Assembly (NCBI GenBank): GCA_964017195.1
Contig: OZ024895.1
Coordinates: 33,657,834 to 33,721,833 of the forward strand
Direction of reading: 5' to 3'
DNA length: 64,000 nt
DNA from: Siderastrea radians
Lineage: Eukaryota > Cnidaria > Anthozoa > Scleractinia > Rhizangiidae
The stretch's first letter is position 1. Each line of letters opens with the position of its first letter. The notes beneath the pieces are model-generated. The model searched no databases, had not been told where the DNA came from, and saw only the letters and a list, made by a program, of their open reading frames with translations. Shown piece after piece: positions 1-12,327 of the stretch. A program made the translations under genes and the position numbers.

Positions 1-257
1 GATTTTAATTCACAGGAAGAGGACTCATTCTCGGTAAGGTGGCAGTATTTTTTTTCCTTTGTCTTGTCATTTCCAAACATGCGTTTGTAAATAAGTCTTT
101 TTAAGTGAACGGCAGTAAACTTCGAATTCTTGAAGTTCTGTTTTGATTTTTATTAAGCTTTAAGCTTATGTGTTGCTAGCTTTCAGCGTTTTTATCATAG
201 AGCCGTAGTTTTTCTCGTTCTGAAAATGGTAGTCGATGGGAATTTGTTGAATAATAA

Positions 258-370
258 AACAATTATCCTGCTCAATCTTGCGGAATATCCCCTGATTTAG
301 CCAACTCGGCCTACGGCCTCGTCGGCTAAGTATCAGGAGATATTCCGCGCGATTTCGCAGGATAATTGTT
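258..370. repeat. Palindromic MITE-like element, copy 1
   Basis: The element begins AACAATTATCCTGC and ends with the inverse GCAGGATAATTGTT. The inner arms also pair (GGAATATC...CCTGAT with ATCAGGAGATATTCC, and CGGCCTACGGCC at the centre). A second member with the same ends and layout lies at 11,890-12,005, so this is a dispersed fold-back family. No coding capacity. Confidence 0.75.
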
Positions 371-3300
371 AATTAACTGCAATATCCAACCTCGTGCTAG
401 GCATCTTGTAACCCAGCGTGAGTGAATTAAGCCATTTAAGTTCCCCATTTCCCAACTTTCCTCTTAAGAAAGGAGATAACGAACAACGCCGCAGAAAATA
501 AAACAGTGCCATAGAAAAGTAATGCTTTCGTTTGAATGGACTTACACTGCATGGGACTAAAATTCACAGACAAGAGAGGACTGCTTAATAGGTTTCATTT
601 GAAAGTTTACACTTGAGAATTTCGTCGACAGACTCAAAAGTTGAAACACTGTAGGACTCAACGTTTTAAGTTTATAACGTGCAGACTTGCATGCAATTTG
701 TTCGTTTTATTCAGCTTCGGCAAAAACTGTGGATTTCAATTCCCTCTTGATGGCCTGATGCATTTCGTGTCAAATTTTCTCAATCTGCTACGTGCTTATT
801 TTAACAATTCCCAGTAACATTTGACAGAACACTACTACTATTTCGTTCTTGATATGTCTGGTGAATTAACAATAGTTAAGGTGAAAATGTGATGCAAATG
901 CTGTGTATTTAGATACGCGAAAAACACACGTCAGTTTACTTGATAAAGATACTTTTCTGAGAAGAGATGCCGTTTTATGAAGAGATCTAGCAAAGTAAAA
1001 TAAAATATATATCTCAATTAGCTAGTTTTCAACTATGGCGGATTATCAAACCTCAGGGTCAGCTTGATGTCGATTAGTGAAATGGACTTTTAATCATTGT
1101 GTGTGTTCTGGTGGAAAGTTAAATTTTCTTCAATATTCTTGCCAGCAACTAGCAGAACAGTGTAGCTAGATTTCGCCACTCCCGAAATACACTAATTGTT
1201 TGGTACCCTTACACAAAAAAGAAAACAAATAGGGATAAGTTGAAATGACCAAAGGGTTTCGTGTATGTTGTATACTTAATCTCTTCTGGGAATCCAAACT
1301 CGCCATTTTAGATGTCATTTGGTCAATACCTCTTATGTTAAGAAAATTCAGACTGATCAAGATGGATGGCATTTTTCTAATGGTCGATTATGTTTGATCA
1401 CGTATCAGGTATGCTTAAGTGGTGTTCTCCCTTTGCCTTTCAATTTGGCTGTTAACAAGTAAGAGAGAATAGAACGACATTCAGAAGCAGTAGTTAAATT
1501 TCCAGGGTGAGAATAACAGGGTGAGGTAAGACAGCCTGCGCAAAAGGCGTCTGAGTAATTATAGGGTGCGACGTCACATTGAGCGCTTCGTTGGTCGTAA
1601 AGAACTTGCATAAATATAAGGGTAAATTCACCGTGTTGACATTTCTAAAATACTTGTTGCCTTTTAAAACTATGAACTACCAATTGGCTTGAAATTATGG
1701 CATTATAAGGTAAATATGTCGAAGATGGGATCTTTTTTAATAATAATCTTTCGAACAACACCATGCCAACGAAAAAACCTTGCGTGTTGTAGCAACTTAT
1801 TGCCCTAAGGAAGGTGACAACACTAATAGATCATTGTAGTTGAAACTTATTACAGCAGCTAAAGCCACTTATAGTTTCAACCTTACGCCGGCGGTAGTTT
1901 TGGTTACTTTTAACCTCTACGCAAACGCCCACTTAAAACGTGGGGATAAAGCCACACTAGCCGCAGACATGTGCGTTGATAACTGAGACAACGCGACAGC
2001 AAATGCCTGACATACAGCACTATATACTTTGCTCGGTGCTCAGTTATATATTTGTAGCCGTCGTAGCACTGGTGTAGCAGTTTATCTGCCGAACTGGCTA
2101 CTGGTGCATGTGTAGCGTGACTTGAAGATTTTAGTGCGACAGTTTGGGTGGTCATTTAACCGTTTAACTCCCAAGTGTCCAAAACCCAAAGTCAAGAAAA
2201 TACCAAATTTCACTTTTGCAAAATATCGAAAAACAAATACTACCTAGTAAAAGTACTGCTGACGAGGTTTCATTTGAATGGTGATACTATAGGATTTCGT
2301 TCACAGATTCAAAAGTTGAAACTTACAAGTTTCCATAAGTTGACTCTGGGAGTGAAAGCGTTTAATTGGTTGTCAGTAAAAAGGGAGGTGGAAGGGAAGG
2401 GATTTGGGAGAATAGGAAAAGTGCAAACAGGCGGAGACCATCAAGTCTGCAGATTTCTGCAAGAGTACTTAAATGTCATGTGGAAATTGTGCTTGGTAAT
2501 CAGTGGAGATTGCATAAGCCAGTTTCTCGGAGTCAAACCTTCACTTTAGCTTCCAAGTCTGTCATTCAAATTACAGCGTTTCAGCAGTACTTTTCCAGCA
2601 GTTTAACTTCAATGAGAATTAATTTTTAACAAGACTGATCTTCCAAGCACCACTTTCAGGAATAAAACAAGGAAGTCTTAGTAAGCCGCATATCACATGG
2701 CAATTCTTTTCGATTCCACGTGGTCAACGAGCGACAAGGGATTAAACTTACAAATCAGTGATACATAAAGCTAATAGACGCTTTCCATCTTCTTTGCTCT
2801 GAAACACACACGCACACACACACACACACAAACACACAATAAAATCATAGCTTTTTCTTGTCCTCGCTCTTTTCGGACATGAAATTCGAAGCCAGTGACA
2901 ACAGCTTGTGACCATTTTTCTGGGAAACAAAACTACGCTCCAAATTCCAAGCCTGTCATTTAAAGTAGTTTGAGGCTTAATTCAAAAACCAAGATTGTTT
3001 AAACAATCAAGATTTCAAGATTAACAAGATTTAGTCAAGATTGAATCAAGATTGTTACTTCTGATTGTTTGATTTTAGCAGCACCACTTTTAGGAAAAAG
3101 TCCTTTAAGTCGCATGTCACATGACAACTCATTTTTGTCACGTGGTAGACTGAGTGATCCCTTATAAGAATAACCTGCGAGGTTGGCAGTGCTGTTCGTA
3201 ATGCAAAAGCAAAGGTCGAGTGGCGGACCGCGAAGAGTTAGCGAAGGCGCGAAAAAAGTAGGATTGTACTAAAAAATCATTAAAATGTAGCTAACGGAAC

Positions 3301-6300
3301 TTGACTCTCATTCTCAGTGAAATATGCCTGCATGCACGTTTAGAGACATTTACGACTTTTATCTTGTAAGCAGTAGCGACTTTCCTGTCACTGTTCATGG
3401 AACCTGATGTTACCATGTCAGGCAGGTTTTCCATAATGATGACTTTTGTTTATTGTCAATAACAGAAAATAGCTTTCTTGCCAAAATGTTGTAAATGTTT
3501 AGATCATTTCGGTGATAGAGTTGCTTTCGCTTACTTTTAGATCAGATTTGGTGGTTTTCTAGAGTTTTAGAAAAATCATGGAATTTCAGAATGACGGGTC
3601 CAACATTGCCGCCGTTTGGAAACCATGACGTAACTTCCACGTAATACAACCAACTCAAGTTGTGGACCTCACAGGGAACACTTTTGGACATACTACGAAC
3701 CCTCTACAGTTTCATTATCATAGCTTTTATATTCTTAGAGCTGAAGACCAAAAAAGCGCCGTCTGAGAGCTGATCTAAGTTCACTTTGATGTTTTGCTGT
3801 TGTATGCATGGCGTTGATCAGGAGAAATACATCGAACAACTCATCACGTACGCGTTGTAACTTGAGCATTTGATCAAGTAGCTCCAGTATCTGAGCACTT
3901 TTTTCTAGGGCCCACTTACTTGCAGAAAGAAAAAAAAAATAAACCAGTTAATGCTAAATAATCTCAAAAGTGGATGATTTTTCGGCAAGTAATATTAAGC
4001 CAAATTTTTTGACACTCTAAGGAGTTTCTTTAAACCTTTATTAAATTAATCCACAAGTGTCATGCATCTCTGAGCGTTGTCTCTAGTTTACAATTTCAAG
4101 CGTTGGGTAAAAATTGAGTTATTTCATAATAAAAATTCCTAACTCCTGGAGAAATACATATTTTGGAATTTGGTGTGTTTTTTTTTCCATACCTTCTCAT
4201 ATATGCATTCATATTGAGCAATACGTGGTACAGTTCACTTTTGCTTTTCCTGAAAGAAAACTTGAACTCTGGCCCTATTTCGATATGGTACCTTGAGATG
4301 GGCGTCGTAAAAGGTTCGTTAAAACGTATTTAATTAGTTTGAAAGGGTATTTTTTTTTCCATAAAACAATAAATTGATTCCATCCATTTGAATAGTTGTG
4401 TAATTCATAAATGTTCTGCGATCTGTGAAAGTTTATACATGCTTCGCATCAGTTTTTGAATTAATCATTGTGAAAAAGGGCGGGATAACGTTCCTACCTT
4501 CCGTCTGATGTCAACCGCATATCAGGGGGTCAAGCTGTCGAATCTAATCCGAGTGTAGGCGGAATCAACATATTTTTCTTATGCATAAAGCTCTTGACCC
4601 TCGACCAACCTTTTGAAGCATGCAACATGAAGAAAAATGGCTAATTTCGTGACGCTTCTTAAATGCAAACTTGGATGCACGCCACCACTTGCCCGAAAAT
4701 TTGACAGTTTGAAAAACCGAGTCACCGCAAGCGTATTTCCAAATATTGAAAGTTCAGGATAACGCGTGTCAGCTCTTTTAATATTTCAAGTATTTGTCTG
4801 TAGTTACAAATCAAGTTTTATAAATATTCTCAGTTGTTTTCTCAATTTGATATCTGAAATAGCCAAATAGGGCATAGGCTCTTGCCGTTTATGGCAAAGA
4901 AGAACATTTTAAGTGTTTAGTGTAAGGTAATGAAAAATCAGTTATATGTTCTCTGCCCTTCACTCGGGATAAATTTTCTCCGCTGGAAAGGGATTACAGT
5001 TCAATTAATCTTTCCAGGCCGTTTCCCGGCCGCTTTGGATTTAATTTCAACAAAAACATCGTTTCTTTTTTAGGTGTGTTAATTATACATAAGCTCTACA
5101 GTTTCCTATAGGCCTCCTTGTCATTCTGGTGACGTGTACGTGTACTAATAGCTTGTTGTCTTTGAGGTGTGGCAAATGAAAAAAAAAATACACACTGGAA
5201 TACCGCTAACAAGTGCACGAACAACAATTGGCCAAGCGTGTTCGGGTTAACGACGTTTTCATATAAGAAAATGACTCAGTGAGCTTCTCTTTGGACCAAG
5301 ATAATTGGTCGAAATAACAGGGTAATTGTAAGGAAAGATCTCACCTTTTATCAGACGAGATAAATTTATTCGCACTACGAACAACCGGGAACTACGTGGC
5401 AAGGAGTGGTAATCGTGAGATTTAGGTTAAAAGCCCTTTGTTACATGTCAGTTGTAGTTTGTTTATCCTTTGCCATTGTTAGTACTTTGTGGACTTAGGC
5501 CAGCTTTTCCGAAGCAACTCTTAAGTACAAAGTTCGATAACTTCCTCTATACTTTCTCAATCAAAGTGTTCATGATATGTTTTACAGAGCGGCGGAGAAA
5601 CGACGTGCAAAGCTGTTGCAGGTACAATATTTATTTTCCACTTTTCACTTGTTGAAACAAGTAGACATTTCCTCATTAGCCGGATTGAGTTTTGGCAGGT
5701 CATGTTTGGCCAAAAACATTTGTATAAGTAGAGTGGAACATTCACCAATTCTAGCGATATGCGGCGATTCCAATCAAGCTGAATATCTGTTATTGAAATT
5801 TGAAACTAACTGCATAAGAACATAGCAACTAAAATCCAATTCAGTTTTGCCTTTCAGTCCCACACTGTGGCTCATGCCATGTTGTTCTAACTTGCTCTGT
5901 CTTTGGATTACACCATAATCATTCAAACTGAGACCTTACGTAAAAACTTATACGTCGTCAGAGTTCTGTTTTATTTTACAAATTCTCCAAACCAGCAAAA
6001 GTATGGAGAATTTCTCTAATGTGCCCAACTCGGAGCTCTTATAATTTACAAGGAAATGGTTTCCTTTGATGGTAAAAATGGGTTGCGCGTGAAGCATTTT
6101 CAAATTTAGTTTACGTGACCTACCTCCTCTCGCAATGACCAATTAGTTCATTACTTGAAAAATATTTATTTAATAATCCGTTTTATCTGTTTGACGTTAT
6201 GCTACATCTTCACGTTTTGCCCACGTGTCCATTACCTTTTAACACGTATATTTCCCGCCTAATTTTGTCGATTTTCGTTAGCATGGTCACTTCGTGTTTC

Positions 6301-7099
6301 AGCAGTTATAGTGATGTTGGCTTCTGAAGTCTATACTCTTTGAAATACTGTTCGTGTTACGTAAGCTTTTACAGCCCTTCTACAAAAGAATCGTGCTGAA
6401 ATGGTTTAATCGCCTTATAACCTAAACAATAAAAACATAAATAAACGCAAGTATCGTCATTTGTCCTCAGTCTGTGATGGAGTCGAATTGGAGCATTCAA
6501 ATATCACAAGCAAATACGTTGAAATTAAACTCAACAGGGTTGTCCCAACTGCCATGGGGCAGACCATTTTGACGAGTTAACTGAAAACGGAAAAACGTCG
6601 TAAATTTAAAGGTGCTGTACATCACTGCGGGATTCTTACGATTTTGGATCCAAACTTGTGCTGAAGCGAAGTGTAAGTAATATTTTCTCGCGCGAACTCC
6701 TCCCTGAACATTAAGATGAAGATATCGAGTGATTTTCTCGATGGGGGGACAAACCATAATCAGTACGTTATTATACTTTCAAGAAACGACGGAAGAATTT
6801 GAAAAATTGCCCCACGCAATTTTTTGTCTCAAGCCAATTCTATCCTGGCCATTCGTGGTCCAATCACTTCTGAAGCGTTATTTTTTTTTTATTTCCATTG
6901 CCCTCATTATATGTCCTCTGGAAATATTAAGACATAAGTTGGTATTCTTTTGTTTTCTTTTTCCTTTTTAATATGGGTTTTTCATTTGACTATATCGATA
7001 CGTATACATAAGCGTTTCCATTTTTAGGACATGAAGTCGCCGTCACTGCTTAGTTAATGTATCTGTATTTATTTTTTTCTGAAGCATCTCAGCGGTCCG

Positions 7100-7190
7100 G
7101 AATCCTAAATCCTTGAATCTGATTGGCTAATGACGCGCGCTCCAGCGGTCCGGATTTTCCCATCCGGACCCCGCGTACGGACCGCTCTAA
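7100..7190. repeat. Inverted/direct repeat cluster of GCGGTCCGGA motifs
   Basis: AGCGGTCCGGA occurs twice in direct orientation and is answered by inverse copies (ATCCGGACC, ACGGACCGCT) within about 90 bp, giving a GC-rich fold-back in AT-rich DNA. The interior contains GATTGGCTAATGACGCGCG. It is probably a small terminal-inverted-repeat element; no target duplication is clear. Confidence 0.5.
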
Positions 7191-7831
7191 TCCGCGGCAA
7201 AACTTGAAGTGAAATCATTTTACTCCAGCTCAGCGAAACGTTGGATTTTTCTTCTCAAAAATGGAACTTTTCTCTCACTAACCGTTGTAAAGTAAAAGGA
7301 AATATCAGCAATGGAATAAAAGGCCTGGTTATTCTCCGAAAAAGGCGAGTATTTCTGTTGTTTTGTTGAGAAATTTTGCTGGCTTGCTTTTTTCGAGTTG
7401 TAGTTTTCTTATTGACACGCCATTTGATTTAACACGGGTTAACTGCAAGTTAGTCTTTTGACCTCCGTTTCTCGTTTGAAATTTCGTCATTTTTCTTGGA
7501 GATCTCTTTTCTAATCTTGTCCCATTTAGCTTCATTCAAGACAATATATTATTATTAATGATTGTTAGCTAAAATAGTCAAACAAAAAACCTCGCATCGC
7601 TGTGTCTTCGACAAGAACTGCTTCATGTCTACTTCATGTAATTATTTTCAGTTCTGTTTTATTGTTAGTCTGTTATCCTACGGTTTGCTAGCGGCTCTTT
7701 CTCAGAAGCTTAATAATTTTAACTAACTTTGAGCGTAGGAACTAGCGCACGTAGAAGCACTGTTTACGAACAGTTCTCAAACCAATTCGCCTCGTTCCAC
7801 CTAAAAAAAAATTCTAGAAAAAAATAAACAC

Positions 7832-7974
7832 GTTATTCACCGGCCTAGGTCGGTCCGTATAGGGAAAAACTGTGCCCGAGGTCTTGAGTACGGTCCTCGG
7901 CCTGCGGCATCGGGCCATACTCAAGACCTCGGGCACAGTTTTTCCCTATACGGACCTTCCGGCCGGTGAATAAC
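7832..7974. repeat. Long GC-rich palindrome, MITE-like
   Basis: A nearly perfect inverted repeat. GTTATTCACCGG at the left is matched by CCGGTGAATAAC at the right, and the arms TCCGTATAGGGAAAAACTG and CAGTTTTTCCCTATACGGA continue inward past GCCCGAGGTCTTGAGTA and its inverse. Only a short CGGCCTGCGGC-type loop is left unpaired. It could extrude as a cruciform or fold as RNA. No open frame. Confidence 0.8.
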
Positions 7975-8179
7975 ATATATATATCTTTTGAATCTTCCCC
8001 TCAGTTTATCCGTCATTGTGAGCCTTATCAATGTAGCCTTTCCTTTTCACGCTCTTGGTAAAATCCTTACGCGTTTCCAATCAAATAAAAGTTGTTAAGC
8101 AGTACTTTCACAGCTGTGACATTCTTGATTACCCTGTCAGAAGGTGTTTAAACGTTTCATTCAGTAACTAGTGGATAAA

Positions 8180-8640
8180 ATCCTCCCGCGTTAATGAAAT
8201 GGCTATTGAGTAGGCGCTGTTCAAGGTGGTTCTAAGATTTGAGTCAGTGGATGGAATCCTCAAGTGCGACCTTTCAAATAATAGCTACCTTCCTGTGGTA
8301 CTGTTTATTGTGCTGTACAAGGTGATTTTAACTTTCGAGTCTGTGGATGAAATCCTAAAGTGTGACCAATCAAATGAAAGCTCCAGAAAAGAACTTTCCA
8401 GTGGTGTTGTGCTGTACGAGGTCGTTCTTACTTTTGAGTCAGTGGATGAAATCCTTAAGTGTGACCTTTCAAATGAAAGCTACTAGCAGTACTTTCCTGT
8501 GGTGCTGTTTGTAATGCTATACAAGGCAGTTCTAATTTTGAGCTAGTGGATGAAATCCTAAGTGAGACCATTCAAATGAAAGCCCCAGAGAGACCTTCAA
8601 GTGGTGCTGTTTGTTATGCTGCATGAAGGTGGTTACAGCT
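8180..8640. repeat. Degenerate tandem ~100-bp repeat
   Basis: About four diverged units of roughly 100 bp each. Each holds GAGTCAGTGGATGAAATCCT, then AAGTGTGACC, TCAAATGAAAGC and CTTTCCTGTGGTGCTGTTTGT in the same order. Core words recur near 8,239, 8,337, 8,433 and 8,541. Inverse-orientation relatives occur near 590-700, 2,260-2,640, 13,170-13,490 and 31,870-31,960. Short frames that run through it are repeat-encoded and not genes. It lies just upstream of the kinase start codon. Confidence 0.75.
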
Positions 8641-8879
8641 ATTGAATCTTTAATAAAGTCTACGAGAGTAAAGTCAGTCAAGCATTTTGTAAATTCAATA
8701 ACTGAAAAACAAACAGCATGCTCAGAATGAACTGCCAAAGAGCAGTCAACGGTAACACTAGAATTTTTTTCGCAAGCAAAAATGTTGAACCCACCAAGGT
8801 TTGATTCTGGGTGTGAAAGTTTCAACCAATTTTTCTTTTTCTCTTTGTAGTGTGATTTTAGAAACATCAGACTGGAAGT

Positions 8880-8952
8880 ATGATGCAATTTTTTCAAGTA
8901 GCCACAGTCTTCGTATCCTGGTGTCTTCTTCATTTTAGAGCCAGTGGAGGAC
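8880..8952 (+). CDS. RTK exon 1: signal peptide
   Basis: Encodes a Met-Met start followed by about 20 mostly hydrophobic residues ([12 protein letters not shown]...) and a small-residue stretch ending in SGG, typical of a cleaved secretion signal. The donor is GTAAGT after a phase-1 break. An in-frame TAG lies 18 nt upstream, so translation cannot start earlier in this exon. The intron that follows is about 3.4 kb and carries most of the local repeats. Confidence 0.8.
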
Positions 8953-11467
8953 GTAAGTTGGTTTTAAAAGCATGCACATATTTAATTTCTATTTTGGCGT
9001 ATTTTTTGGTATTATTTTCTATTTTGGGGTATAGAAATTATTATTAGAAAGGCAACAAACTAAACCCTAAAAATCACCTCTAGAACCTCTCTCCGCATTG
9101 GTAAACGAAGGCACAGATTGGCCGCTGAAATGTTTCTTTCATCAAGAAACAAAACCTGCCTCATTTACTGGAAGACACTTAACGGCTGTAGCAAAATTTT
9201 CCTATTTTGAATGATTGCCATCGATTGCTAAATATTAGTTAACAGCAGTTCTTAACATGGATAACATTGTTTCAGCACGACGTTTTCGGGCTTAAAATTG
9301 TAGTACATTTCTGATTTTCTTTTGCCTCTAAAAAGAAATACTTTTTCAGAACCGCCTATTATGGAGAATTTTTGGACCTATGCTTATTTTCCTTATTGCA
9401 CTGAAATGTACTAGGCAGCGTCTAGTACATTAACGTTGTATCTCTGACCTTAAGGCGTCTTGAAGTTAAATAAGTGTTCCATTCTGACCTAACAGGTATC
9501 AACTACAAAGCACTCCACGGATCTTGGCAAATCAACACAACACACTTATCTGGAAGCTTATCTCAACGATTTCAGGCTTTTCATTAGCCAAAATCGAGAA
9601 AATGGAGTCCTAAAAGGACATAGGTGTCCTCCTCCTCTGGCAAAACGGAGTTTCGTTTGATTTACTGCTGGCGATATTTCGCGCGAAATTTTGTTGGCAG
9701 CCTTCCATAGTTTTTCGCCGTTCAGTCCAGTTTCCATCAAGGTCCACAGTCCATAGGGCTTTTAGCCCCCTTCTGCCTTGAACATTTACAAAGTCGCTCA
9801 AGGAGGTGTATATAGGGTCTGAAATAAAGATTTTATTTATTTGTTGACTATCCTCTATTTTGCAAATAGCAACTGTTTATTTTAGATTTCAAAACTTCCA
9901 TTGTCACGCATTTTTTAAGCATTTGTTGTTTCGAAACAGTAACCGTTGTAATTTTATACTTTACAATTATCTTTGTCATAAGCTTTCATTGTCCCGAAAA
10001 ACCGTTGTAATTTTATACTTTCCTTCTCATCGAGCGTCCTTATCTACCAGTGTAGCGTTGTAATCTTTACATTTGGCAATTTTATCTGATGAGTGCCGTA
10101 CAAATTGTGCGGTACGAAACTATTTAGTAATAAAAATGCCAAGTCTAATCTTCAGTTGATCAGACTGTGTTCTAATATTTATGCTCTAGTTTTTCTATTG
10201 AGCACTCTGACAGCAGTTCTACAAATCAACTAATATATATATATATATATATAGGTATATTGGATTTCTAGCATTTTGATTGGCTCAACGGAGCTAGGCT
10301 ATCAGCTCATATACCTGCTGCGACCAAATATGGTCAATGAACACTCAACAACAAAGTGAGCTGAAAGTTTTTTGCTCGCGAGCAACCCGGCGAGAAAAAT
10401 GGACGAGAAAAATCACTTGCCAGCAAATTTAAATTAAGCAGAAATTCCAACAACGTCACCAACAAGCATCACCAACAGCGTCGTCTAACACAAGTCAAAA
10501 TTGTTTGAAGAAACTGTGCAGAAAAAAGAAATTTAAGCATTAAGCGTTGTGTTTACAATTAATTTCTTTCATCGATCGTCGCGTCGGTCATTGAAATTGA
10601 GCAAACGGTAGGTATTATCAAAAAGGATTTCCACTTCAAAATATCAAGACAAGACATAAAATAAAACACAATGAAATGGGGCTGGAGCATTTAATAAAAA
10701 CTATCACACATTCATGGCGAGTCGGTGCGAAAATCATGAAGCAGTCTAAACAAGTGCTAAAAAAATACAGCTGCAAACTACCAAGAAGGAAGGAAGGGCG
10801 AGATTGTTTTTCGGCTTTAACAGCAGAATCAGGACACTGGTTTACCTGCACTTGTTGTAGCTCTATGTTCCAACAGGTCCAAATGCTCAGATAGAAATTG
10901 GATGCCATGTAAACGGAGTTGAATCGCTTTTCCAGTTGTTTGAATGTTGTTTTTACCATTCCGTCCGCAACCTCTAAACCGAGAACAACTGCATTTTGCG
11001 CTTTGCGTTTAACAAACTATGATGGTGAATTCTAATGTTCGTCGCTACAGTAATCTTGCTTCTGAGCTGCATAGAAAATACCTCTTCAAGTTCAACTGTT
11101 CAAATTTGTTCTGTCTTCAGTTCGATCAAACACGCACACGATGGCTCCGTTGTGCGAACAGATTACAAACTTGTTCAGTTTCAACTCCAGCAGCTATATG
11201 GTGAAATTGTACAGTTTCAGTCCGCTTTGAACGATGATTACAACAATGTTCAGGAAAAATCAAACATGTACCATATTTCAGAGCCAATAATTAGAAGATT
11301 TTTTTCCAAAACGTGTGCTACTTTGTTCACTTTCGAGCAGTTTTCATTGATTCATTCAGCTTTGCAATGAAACGCTGCAACACTTCGCGAGGTTTTGGCG
11401 CCTTTTTCGTTCAGTCATGTGATCGATTCTTGTTCCCCTTAAATTTCTTTTCTCATTTTTCCCGATC

Positions 11468-11499
<32 letters not shown>

Positions 11500-12277
11500 C
11501 ATACATACATACATACATACATACATACATACATACATACATACATACATACATACATACATGCATACATACATACATACATACATACATACATACATAC
11601 ATACGTACGTACGTACGTACGTACGTACGTACATACATGCATACATACATAAACTTTATTGAAGTGTCAGGGTCTTTAGCTATGGATAGCTAATTGGGGA
11701 CACTAGCAAGTACAAATATAAAATATAAAATACTAATATTATATAAAATAGATATATAGGTAGGTAATTACCAATTTAAATATGTTTTATAGGTCACCTC
11801 TGTTAGGTTAATGGCCCGAACTGCTTTTTTAAATTCATGAAGGCTTGTTTTAAAGTGGTTAAGTGGCTTAGTGGTTAAGTTTTTAATAAAACAATTATTC
11901 TACTCGGGCTTGCTGGATATCAAATGATTATAACCAACTCGGCGCTACGCGCCTCGTTGATTATCTATCATTCGATATCCAGCGCGCCCTCGTAGAATAA
12001 TTGTTAAATATACCAGTAGATGGACAACTCAATCAGGGCAAATGGATTTTAATACAAATCTGTTTCGTAGACCAACATGGAGTTGGTCCACTCATCAGTT
12101 AATCTCCATATACATGAGTGTATATGGAGATTAACTGATGAGTGGACCAACTCCGTGTTGGTCTACGAAACAGATTTGTATTAAAATCCATTTGCCCTCA
12201 TTGAGTTGTCCATCTACTGGTATATCAGCTCCTTTACGGTAGAGCACTCTCTTGGCTTCACTGGTGAAAATCACCTG

Positions 12278-12327
<50 letters not shown>

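Larger units (their letters stand above)
1..8850. other. No gene recognised; noncoding 5' flank
   Basis: Only short unrelated open frames occur on either strand, and none shows a domain, signal peptide or convincing splice-linked partner. The stretch holds palindromic elements (258-370, 7,100-7,190, 7,832-7,974), a short CA tract near 2,805-2,830, a small CAAGATT-type minisatellite near 3,000-3,055, and copies of the degenerate ~100-bp repeat near 590-700, 2,260-2,640 and 8,180-8,640. The last 10 bases before 8,851 form a good splice acceptor (pyrimidine run then TAG), so an untranslated first exon of the kinase gene may lie somewhere in this flank. I could not place it. Confidence 0.6.

Noticed and set aside
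2175..2629. Overlapping plus-strand frames of 124 and 87 codons
   Set aside because: Sequence is the ~100-bp repeat family, and two overlapping frames without domain similarity indicate chance.
8532..8933. 133-codon minus-strand frame overlapping RTK exon 1
   Set aside because: Lies in the degenerate ~100-bp repeat and antisense to the signal-peptide exon; no domain.
10636..10959. 107-codon minus-strand frame in RTK intron 1
   Set aside because: No recognisable domain and overlapped by unrelated frames on the other strand; composition resembles intron DNA.
11313..11693. Long open frames on both strands (His/Thr/Tyr and Met/Tyr/Val/Cys repeats)
   Set aside because: They are produced entirely by the ATAC tetranucleotide array and exist on both strands at once.
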